Part shown: one piece after another, positions 54,849 to 61,733 of the stretch
Numbering within the stretch: position 1 is the first letter of the stretch
How the letters are laid out: each line of letters starts with the position of its first letter
Assembly: GCA_902776475.1 (NCBI GenBank)
Contig: CACYQD010000025.1
Span: forward strand, 1-64,000
Direction: 5' to 3'
DNA: 64,000 nucleotides
DNA from: an uncultured Prevotellaceae bacterium
GTDB lineage: Bacteria; Bacteroidota; Bacteroidia; Bacteroidales; Bacteroidaceae
Notes under the pieces: model-generated
The model's input: the letters and a program-made list of their open reading frames with translations, nothing else
Databases searched by the model: none
What the model was told of the DNA's origin: nothing
Position numbers and translations under genes: made by a program

Positions 54849-54856
54849 TAACTTTG
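54849..54856 (+). promoter_or_regulatory. Bacteroidetes -7 box (TAACTTTG) for AlbA_2 gene
   Basis: Matches TAnnTTTG, 121 bases upstream of the ATG at 54977. Between it and the jetA promoter are about 230 AT-rich bases without a gene. Confidence 0.6.
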
Positions 54857-54976
54857 CAAACCCCAATTGAAAATTTATAGACGAGAAATCAATTTAAGAC
54901 GCATTGCTCAAAGGTGAGCGGGTTACACTGGAATGCAAATGGGCAAAGTCTGAAAAATATACAAATGATTTCAAGG

Positions 54977-56731
54977 ATGAACAGATACACGATAGCACAA
55001 CTGCAACAGATGCGTGAATCGGAAGACCACGTAGAATTCAAGAAAGGAGAAGGCGGCAACGTATCTTATAATGGGAGTGACAAGACGAATCCCAAGAGTC
55101 GACGTAAGTGCATTCTCGGGTATGTCATCGCACTTTGCAACGAAGGTGGTGGCAGAATGGTTATTGGAATGCACGATGCCCATCCTCATAAGGTGATTGG
55201 TACCAAACAGAATATGAATGCGCTTGGTGATTTGGCAAGCGACATTTACAGAGATACTGGTATTCGTACTGATGTATATGACCTCTATGAAAATGAGGCG
55301 AACAAGACAGGCCGTGTGGTGGTGATAGAAGTTCCATCAAGACCCATCGGTAAAGTGTTCAAATTTGAGGACGTCCCCTTGATGAGGGTTGGAGAGGATT
55401 TGCTGCCTATGGATGACAAGACGTTCTTGGCCATCATCCTGGAACAGGAGCCAGATTTCTCAGAGCAATACTGCCAAGAGGCTTCTTTCTCTGACCTCGA
55501 CCCGGAAGCCATCAAGGTGATGAAAGAGAAATATGCCAAGAAGCAGAAGAATCCATCTTTTACCTCGCTTGATGACAGACAGGCTTTGAGCGACCTCAAT
55601 CTCATCAATGGAGATAAGGTCACAAATGCCGCAGTCTTGCTTGTTGGCAAGGAGGAGTTTATCCACAAGAAGTTCCCGCAGGCTAAGGTGATGCTGGAGT
55701 ATAGAAATACTGAGGCCCAGATCCATTTCGACAACCGTCTTCAATTCGGACAGCCATTCTTCATCTTGATTGACAAACTTTGGGATGCCATTAATATGAG
55801 AAATGGCTCCGTTCCCATCAGGGAGAATTCCTACATCTTTGACATCCCCTTCTTCAATGAGGATGTGATAAGAGAAGTGGCCAATAACGCTTTTGCACAT
55901 CGCAGTTATCGGTTGAATAGTGAGATTGTCTTCAAACAGTACCCCACGAAACTGATTGTCATCAATGGCGGCGGTTTCCCCAAGGGAGTGACCCTCGATA
56001 ATCTCTTGACGACTCCAAGTATTCCACGAAACAGATTGTTGGCTGACATCTTGGCAAAGACAGGTATCGTCGAGCGTTCGGGACAAGGTATGGACAAAAT
56101 CTTCCTGAACACACTGTCAGAAGGCAAGCCTGAACCAGACTATACAGAGAGTGATGACTTCAATGTGACAGCCATCCTGTCTGCCAACGTGAAGGACAAA
56201 GCCTTTGCGATGTACGTTCAGGACATCCAACAGTCACTGCCTGAAGACAAGAAACTGACTGTCTTCGACGTGATGGCCCTATGTGAAATCCGTGACGGAA
56301 AGAAAGTTCCCACAAACAAGCAGATTGCACAGAAACTAGAAAAGATGGGATTCTTGGAAAAGCATGGCAAAACCAACGCCATATATTATATTCTTCCACG
56401 TCGATATTACGAGTTGGCTGGTGACCTGGCTGCTTATTCTCTCGCTACAGACTGGGACATCAACCAGGTTTGGGCAGTGATTCTTCCTTTCTTGCAGAAA
56501 TATGGAAAAGCAAAAAGGACTGACTTGGATAAAATTATTGGTGACCACTTGTCAGAAAAACAATTACGAAGATACATTGACATATTAAAAGAGCAAGGCT
56601 TATTGAAGACAGAAGGGCAAACGAACCAAACTGTCTATTTATTAGGTGAAACTTATCAATCCAAGAATGATGTTATCAATAAAGCCTTATCAATAGGACT
56701 ACAAAAGATGAAAGAAGACGGAGAGATTTAA
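54977..56731 (+). CDS. AlbA_2/Schlafen-like and GHKL-ATPase domain protein
   Basis: 584 aa from MNRYTIAQLQQMRESED, preceded by aagg. Residues about 10-160 are an AlbA_2 (Schlafen-like) domain: EDHVEFKKGEGG and LGYVIALCNEGGGRMVIGMHD. Residues about 290-410 are a HATPase_c_4 domain: EDVIREVANNAFAHRSY, VINGGGFPKGV, RSGQGMDKIF. The last about 130 residues hold winged-helix segments. COG2865-type proteins serve as regulators or, in defence loci, as putative sensors. Divergent from jetABCD within the island boundaries. Confidence 0.82.
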   Translation: MNRYTIAQLQQMRESEDHVEFKKGEGGNVSYNGSDKTNPKSRRKCILGYVIALCNEGGGRMVIGMHDAHPHKVIGTKQNMNALGDLASDIYRDTGIRTDVYDLYENEANKTGRVVVIEVPSRPIGKVFKFEDVPLMRVGEDLLPMDDKTFLAIILEQEPDFSEQYCQEASFSDLDPEAIKVMKEKYAKKQKNPSFTSLDDRQALSDLNLINGDKVTNAAVLLVGKEEFIHKKFPQAKVMLEYRNTEAQIHFDNRLQFGQPFFILIDKLWDAINMRNGSVPIRENSYIFDIPFFNEDVIREVANNAFAHRSYRLNSEIVFKQYPTKLIVINGGGFPKGVTLDNLLTTPSIPRNRLLADILAKTGIVERSGQGMDKIFLNTLSEGKPEPDYTESDDFNVTAILSANVKDKAFAMYVQDIQQSLPEDKKLTVFDVMALCEIRDGKKVPTNKQIAQKLEKMGFLEKHGKTNAIYYILPRRYYELAGDLAAYSLATDWDINQVWAVILPFLQKYGKAKRTDLDKIIGDHLSEKQLRRYIDILKEQGLLKTEGQTNQTVYLLGETYQSKNDVINKALSIGLQKMKEDGEI

Positions 56732-56744
56732 GGTTTACTGAAAG

Positions 56745-56865
56745 GGCGGAATAAAGGGCAGAACTAAGGGCAAAAAAAGACACTTTAGCCTATTGTAAAC
56801 CCACATAACACATTGAAAATCAATCATTATGAAAGGGCAAAACTAAGGGCGGAATGATTGGTATG
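56745..56865. repeat. Short aaagggc(a/g)gaa repeats
   Basis: Several copies of gggc(a/g)(a/g)aa(c/t)(a/t)aagggc lie in the 486-base gap after the AlbA_2 gene (56732-57217). The rest of the gap holds the boundary repeats listed separately and no gene. Confidence 0.5.
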
Positions 56866-56978
56866 AAGCAAAACTTATCAAAGACGAGAATCTCAATGCC
56901 GGTACTAGACCACATGAACCTATTGGGCTTGATGCATTCTTATCGTTGCTTATCTCCACATATCGTTTGTTATTTAAA

Positions 56979-57001
56979 ATTTGCGACACATTTGCGACAC
57001 G
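56979..57001. repeat. Right copy of 23-base direct repeat flanking the Wadjet island
   Basis: Same orientation as 46722-46744, one mismatch. It contains two tttgcgacac units. Confidence 0.85.
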
Positions 57002-57036
57002 TCTTTGTAACTAATTGAGTATAAGACGATATTATC

Positions 57037-57054
57037 TTTGAGGAGGTGTAGTAG
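57037..57054 (+). other. dnaK 3'-end repeat, inner right boundary (att-like)
   Basis: tttgaggaggtgtagtag repeats the last bases of dnaK and is followed, as at dnaK, by a taaatat. It would encode FEEV then stop. Confidence 0.6.
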
Positions 57055-57217
57055 AATAAATATGTATCATTATAAAGAACCTAGAAATCGCTGGACTAAA
57101 GATCGTATAAAAACATAAAATATGCGTCGAAAAGGCAAAGTGTTTTTAGAAAGTGTTTTTATATGCGGATGTAAAGATGGATGTTGGGAGGTAATAACAG
57201 GCAATCAATGAAGTAGT

Positions 57218-57727
57218 ATGGAAACAGAAAGCAGATACAAGACACGCGAATCATTCATAAGCGAGCTGGCCTTTGCTATGAGTGATCACGACATTCTGGA
57301 AGATCAATATTTGGATTTGACCCAGCAAATCCTATCAGTCATTCAACGTGAAGACTATAGCTGGGGTAAGAAATGGCCAGCGGAAGGTGATGAAGTCATA
57401 TTTGTGGACAAGATTCCCTCATGGGAAGCATTTCATCAGATGGAAGAATTTGCCGACAGTATAAATGACCATTGTATCACACAACAACTATACAGCGCAT
57501 TGGATAAACGTCACCCGTTTAGTGCATTCCGCGATGCCGCTGAAAGAACAGGCGTTATTCAGCAATGGTATCAATGGCGTGACCGTTGGCAGAACAATCA
57601 AGCGGAAGAGTGGATGCGCGAAAATGGCATAGACTTTACGGATGGTATAATCATTGCGGACGGGAAACATACACATATATGGTCATGGGAGGACATTGAG
57701 TCTGACTTTGATGATGACGAAATCTAA
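57218..57727 (+). CDS. UPF0158-family protein
   Basis: 169 aa, acidic, soluble. KRHPFSAFRDAAERTGVIQQWYQWRDRW and AEEWMRENGID are the conserved C-terminal blocks of the UPF0158 family. IPSWEAFHQMEEFAD lies in the middle. Function of the family is unknown. It lies between the second and third dnaK-end repeats and may be a separate insert. Confidence 0.75.
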   Translation: METESRYKTRESFISELAFAMSDHDILEDQYLDLTQQILSVIQREDYSWGKKWPAEGDEVIFVDKIPSWEAFHQMEEFADSINDHCITQQLYSALDKRHPFSAFRDAAERTGVIQQWYQWRDRWQNNQAEEWMRENGIDFTDGIIIADGKHTHIWSWEDIESDFDDDEI

Positions 57728-57822
57728 ATAAAGAATTGACTTTGATTATCAATGATTTCCCGTTCTTACGACATGTGCGCAACATCCGGTGCTAACGCAT
57801 AGATAGTCAGTTAGAGTCGTTT

Positions 57823-57840
57823 TTGAGGAGGTGAAGTAGA
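57823..57840 (+). other. dnaK 3'-end repeat, outer right boundary (att-like)
   Basis: tttgaggaggtgaagtag encodes exactly FEEVK and a stop, as at the end of dnaK. The bases that follow lead into a strong terminator, so this may be the original dnaK downstream sequence. Confidence 0.65.
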
Positions 57841-57870
57841 ATACAATAAGAAACATTAAGGAAACCTATA

Positions 57871-57912
57871 GAAAGTGGTGTAACTCACGCAGTTGCACCA
57901 CTTTCTATTTTG
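57871..57912 (+). terminator. Terminator downstream of the outer dnaK-end repeat
   Basis: A 15-bp stem (gaaagtggtgtaact / agttgcaccactttc, one G-U, loop cacgc) followed by a T-rich tail. It has no gene of its own nearby and probably served dnaK before the insertions. Confidence 0.75.
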
Positions 57913-57985
57913 TTAAACTACACTTGTTTTTAAAGTCCTTGTCTTTTTTTGAATTAACTTGCTCATAAAGAATAGTATTGGGTAA

Positions 57986-58184
57986 TTAGAACCGATTATA
58001 ATACCGATTTTGCCTTATGGATATAAGATCATTCTTCATGTGATCATCTTTGAACGACCACACATTCCAGACTTTGATATGCTGCAAATAGCCCTTGATG
58101 CGACAGATATGGGCGTGGCTCATCCTGCCTGTCGCAATATCAGGCTCGTGTCGTAACGACAAGAAGAGAAATACAGAAAAAAAT
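57986..58184 (-). pseudogene. Orphan coding fragment
   Basis: The minus strand between two stops reads RHEPDIATGRMSHAHICRIK followed by GYLQHIKVWNVWSFKDD, protein-like but without a plausible start. It lies in the 592-base gap 57728-58319. Family not recognised; possibly the end of a lost gene. Confidence 0.35.
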
Positions 58185-58208
58185 TAGGAATGAGGGGAAA
58201 ACGTGACT

Positions 58209-58216
58209 TATCTTTG
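58209..58216 (+). promoter_or_regulatory. Bacteroidetes -7 box (TATCTTTG) for PepSY-like genes
   Basis: Matches TAnnTTTG, about 104 bases upstream of the start at 58320. The leader is strikingly A-rich with an aagaaaaac repeat. Confidence 0.65.
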
Positions 58217-58319
58217 CAATGTCGAAAGGAACAAAAATCTCCTGAGGACAAAAAAAGAAAAGAAAAACAAAGAAAAACAAAGAACAAAAAATAATAATAA
58301 CAATTAAAAAATCACCATT

Positions 58320-58760
58320 ATGAAAAAGTCAGTTTTTTTCCTCGCAGCACTCGTGTGCATGATGATGCAGTCAGTAACCACTTTCGCCGGTGACAGGATC
58401 ATCCCAAAAGAGCAGCTTCCAGCAGCCGCACAGACCTTCATCCAGAAGACATTCCCCGGACAGACCGTCTCTTACGCCAAGATCGACTTCGACGGCAGAA
58501 AGACCTATGAGGTCCGCCTGAGCAACGGTACCGAGGTGGAGTTCGACAAGAACGGAACATGGGACAAAGTGGACTGCAACTACAGCGCCGTTCCCGCCAA
58601 TCTCGTGCCGGCAAACATCGCCACCTACGTCAAGAGCAACTTCCCCGGTGCTACAATCGTCAAGATCGACAAGGAGCGCTACGGCTATGACATAGAGCTT
58701 TCCAATGACCTCGAGCTGAAATTCAACAAGAACGGAAAGATGTTGAGAGTGGACGACTAA
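58320..58760 (+). CDS. Secreted PepSY-like (DUF2874-type) protein, two repeats
   Basis: 146 aa with signal peptide (MKKSVFFLAALVCMMMQSVTTFAG). Two copies of a PepSY-like unit follow: IPKEQLPAAAQTFIQKTFPG…YEVRLSNGTEVEFDKNG (about 27-80) and VPANIATYVKSNFPG…YDIELSNDLELKFNKNG (about 95-142). Such periplasmic proteins are common in Bacteroidales, often induced near regulators or transporters; ligand unknown. The similar small gene follows at 58839. Confidence 0.85.
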   Translation: MKKSVFFLAALVCMMMQSVTTFAGDRIIPKEQLPAAAQTFIQKTFPGQTVSYAKIDFDGRKTYEVRLSNGTEVEFDKNGTWDKVDCNYSAVPANLVPANIATYVKSNFPGATIVKIDKERYGYDIELSNDLELKFNKNGKMLRVDD

Positions 58761-58838
58761 TATCCGTCCTGTGACAGCAAACCCCTCCATTTTTTACAAT
58801 CACAAAGCCATCAACAAACCTTTAAAAGTAGTAGCAAA

Positions 58839-59129
58839 ATGAAAAAGTCAAAAAAGATCCTCGTAGCATTAGCAGGTGTGGCAATCGCCTTCATGGCCGT
58901 AGTAGTGGACATGCTCGACAAAGACTATGTCATCCCGGCAGACAACCTGCCCCTGGCAGCCAAGAGCTACGTACAAGATAATTTCCCGAGCGGCACCATC
59001 GCATACGCCAAGAAGAAGAACGACCTGTATAGAACCTCATACGAGGTAAGGCTGAACAACGGCTTTGAATTAGAGTTTGACAAGAACGGATGTGTCACCG
59101 ACTTTGAAGACCCCGACTTTGATGACTGA
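58839..59129 (+). CDS. Secreted PepSY-like protein, single repeat
   Basis: 96 aa. N-terminal signal/anchor MKKSKKILVALAGVAIAFMAVVV, then one PepSY-like unit (IPADNLPLAAKSYVQDNFPSG…YEVRLNNGFELEFDKNG). It is clearly a paralogue of the upstream gene, 78 bases away, and probably cotranscribed. Without an obvious cleavage site it may stay membrane-anchored. Confidence 0.8.
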   Translation: MKKSKKILVALAGVAIAFMAVVVDMLDKDYVIPADNLPLAAKSYVQDNFPSGTIAYAKKKNDLYRTSYEVRLNNGFELEFDKNGCVTDFEDPDFDD

Positions 59130-59173
59130 TAGAAAAATGGAGCCAAGAAAATTTTACCTCATCTTTTACTGGG

Positions 59174-59210
59174 AAGAGGGCACGCAAGAAAACAGCGTGC
59201 TCTCTTTTTC
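59174..59210 (+). terminator. Terminator of the PepSY-like gene pair
   Basis: A 10-bp stem (gagggcacgc / gcgtgctctc, one G-U pair), 9-base loop, T5. Confidence 0.85.
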
Positions 59211-59326
59211 TGTATAGTGATCTTGCCTTTAGGATGTGAGATTATTCTCTATGGGATTATCTTGCCATCCAGAAGGAGGGAGAAAAAAACTTTGTCTCGA
59301 TGAGCTTAAAAATCGATATTTTTATC

Positions 59327-59334
59327 TATATTTG
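59327..59334 (+). promoter_or_regulatory. Bacteroidetes -7 box (TATATTTG) for hybrid regulator
   Basis: Matches TAnnTTTG, 37 bases upstream of the ATG at 59371. This rules out the earlier in-frame ATGs. Confidence 0.65.
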
Positions 59335-59370
59335 CAGTCAACAGTTTACATCATAATAGCTAACGGGAAG

Positions 59371-61584
59371 ATGCTGAGAAAGATAACTGCTTTTTTGATA
59401 CTTATATTCTTGCTGACGGCTTGCTCACAGCAAGAGCGTATTTATAAAATAGGTGTATCACAATGTTCTATCGGCTACTGGCGCAGCAAGGTGAACAACG
59501 AGATGTTGGCCGCCCAACACCTCTATGACCAGGATGTGAAGGTGGAAATCGTAGACTGCTATGACAATTCTGAGGAGCAGTTGCGGCAGATAGACAGTTT
59601 GGTGGCGAGCGGCATCGACCTTCTGGTCGTGGCTCCCAACGACTATATGATAGCGCCGGCCCTGAAGCGTGCCAAGGACAAAGGCATACCCATCGTGCTC
59701 TTCGACCGCATGGTGGACAGCGACGACTATACGGCCTTCATCGGCGGCAGCAACGTGGCCATTGGTTCTCTGGCGGCAAACTACGCGATAGAGTTGGCCG
59801 GACAGTCTGAGGGGCACAATGTGCTGGAGATAGCAGCCCTGCAGAACACATCTCCTGCCCGCGAGCGTCATCAGGGCTTTGAGACCGTGATGAAGCAGCA
59901 CCCTGAAGTCAACTACCACTGCATCATCGGCAACTGGGACGACAACAATACCCACGACATTCTGAAAAAAGAGATAGAAGAAGGCCGCATACCCGATGCG
60001 GTGTTCTGTCACAGCGACTTTATGGCTTTGGGTGCCCACCGTGCAGTGGCCGAAGCCAAGATGGAGGAGCGGATAAAGGTGATCGGTGTTGACGGATTGC
60101 CCAACGAGGGAATAGAATATGTGCAGAAGGGATGGCTGGCCGGAACCTGTGTCTATCCTACCCATGGTGAGGAAATCGTGCATCTGGCACTCAACATTCT
60201 GAACGGAGAGCCCTACGAGCGGGAGAACTTCCTGAACATACTGCTGATCACGCCCGAGAATGTGGACATGATATCCCGTTATGCCAACGAGTTGATGAAC
60301 CAGAACAAAGACCTGGTGGTGATACAGGAGAAACTGGAAAACTATTTCGGGTTATACCACTTGCAGACAAAGGTTATCTGGGCAAGCGTGCTGGCCATCA
60401 TCCTGCTCGTGGCGGCTGTGGTGCAGACATGGCTGGCCGTGCGGCAGACGCGCAAGGCCCACCGGCAGCAGAAAGCCCTCAACGACGAGCAGACACGTTT
60501 CTACACCAATGCCAGCCACCAGCTGAAGACACCGCTGACACTCATCGCCGGACCTGTGAAACAACTGTTGGAACGCAGCACCGTGAAGGGCGACGACCGC
60601 AGCATGCTCGAGATTGTAGGCCGCAACACGGCCCAGCTGGAATCACTCGTGGCCGATGTGCTCAACTTCCGCCGTGAGGTGCAGGGCACCATCAGCGACG
60701 ACACTGTTCCTGTGTCCGGCAGTTCATCTGCCGCCACCAAGAACATCGTTCAGGAGACCCACCTGGAAATGCTCAACCAGGAAGACACCGAGGAGTTGCC
60801 CACCATTCTCATCGTGGAGGACAACGATGACATGCGCCACTACCTGCGCATGCTGCTGGCCGACCGCTTATACGTCTTGGAGGCCAGCGACGGGGAGAGC
60901 GGACTGCGGCTGGCCCGTGAGAGCGTGCCCGACCTCATCGTGAGCGATGTGATGATGCCCGTGATGGACGGCCTGCAGTTGTGCAAGCACCTGAAAGAAG
61001 ACTTCATCACCAGCCACATACCCGTCATCCTGCTCACAGCCCGCAGCGATGAGCACCAGAAGATGGAAGGTTATGAGAGCGGAGCCGATGCCTACCTGAC
61101 CAAGCCCTTTAATGCCGACGTGCTCGTCAGCCGCATCAACAACCTGCTGGCCTCCCGCAGTCAGCTGCGCCAGCTCTTCCAAAACAGAGAAGGAGCAGGA
61201 CCCTTGGCACCTGCCGCCGCAGGCTCTGCCGCACCCGCCACGGCCGAGGTAAAGCTGACCACACAGGACAAACTTTTCATGGACCAGTTGAAAGAGGCTG
61301 TACAGAGCAACATGGCCAACCCCAACCTAAAGATGGACGAGTTGGGCGACCAACTGGGCATCAGCCGCGTGCAACTCTACCGCAAGGTGAAGACGCTGAC
61401 CGGCCTCTCGCCCGTGGAACTGCTGCGGCAGATGCGCCTGCAGCGGGCCCTTACACTGCTCAACAGCACCATGAAGACCGTGGCAGAAATTGCCTTTGAG
61501 GTGGGATTCAACTCGCCCAGCTATTTCACCAACTGTTTCAAAAAGCAGTTCGGCAAGCTCCCTATGGAGATGAGAGAAAAATAG
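59371..61584 (+). CDS. Hybrid two-component regulator lacking the kinase ATP-binding domain
   Basis: 737 aa from MLRKITAFLILIFLLTACSQQ. The periplasmic part (about 25-330) is a type I sugar-binding protein fold (YKIGVSQCSIGYWR, DLLVVAPNDYMIAPALKRA, ARERHQGFETVM), as in the fructose sensor BT1754. A membrane helix lies at about 335-357. The phosphotransfer helix has NASHQLKTPLTLI with His383. From about residue 436 the protein passes through only 41 linker residues to the receiver (TILIVEDND, phospho-Asp526), then an AraC-type DNA-binding domain (about 640-737). The N-, G1- and G2-box HATPase domain normally between them (about 110-150 residues) is absent. It presumably controls the susC gene next door. 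Confidence 0.88.
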   Translation: MLRKITAFLILIFLLTACSQQERIYKIGVSQCSIGYWRSKVNNEMLAAQHLYDQDVKVEIVDCYDNSEEQLRQIDSLVASGIDLLVVAPNDYMIAPALKRAKDKGIPIVLFDRMVDSDDYTAFIGGSNVAIGSLAANYAIELAGQSEGHNVLEIAALQNTSPARERHQGFETVMKQHPEVNYHCIIGNWDDNNTHDILKKEIEEGRIPDAVFCHSDFMALGAHRAVAEAKMEERIKVIGVDGLPNEGIEYVQKGWLAGTCVYPTHGEEIVHLALNILNGEPYERENFLNILLITPENVDMISRYANELMNQNKDLVVIQEKLENYFGLYHLQTKVIWASVLAIILLVAAVVQTWLAVRQTRKAHRQQKALNDEQTRFYTNASHQLKTPLTLIAGPVKQLLERSTVKGDDRSMLEIVGRNTAQLESLVADVLNFRREVQGTISDDTVPVSGSSSAATKNIVQETHLEMLNQEDTEELPTILIVEDNDDMRHYLRMLLADRLYVLEASDGESGLRLARESVPDLIVSDVMMPVMDGLQLCKHLKEDFITSHIPVILLTARSDEHQKMEGYESGADAYLTKPFNADVLVSRINNLLASRSQLRQLFQNREGAGPLAPAAAGSAAPATAEVKLTTQDKLFMDQLKEAVQSNMANPNLKMDELGDQLGISRVQLYRKVKTLTGLSPVELLRQMRLQRALTLLNSTMKTVAEIAFEVGFNSPSYFTNCFKKQFGKLPMEMREK

Positions 61585-61677
61585 CAAATATTGTAAACAG
61601 AATCACAGAATTGTTACGTTGAAACAATTTTCTTAATTCAAGAACGCTAAATTACAACCTTTTACGCTTTCGGACAG

Positions 61678-61685
61678 TACTTTTG
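61678..61685 (+). promoter_or_regulatory. Bacteroidetes -7 box (TACTTTTG) for susC gene
   Basis: Matches TAnnTTTG, 49 bases upstream of the susC start. Confidence 0.6.
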
Positions 61686-61733
61686 CGGCATAACATTTTT
61701 GTCTACTAGTACTAACTAAAAACGTAAAAGCAA

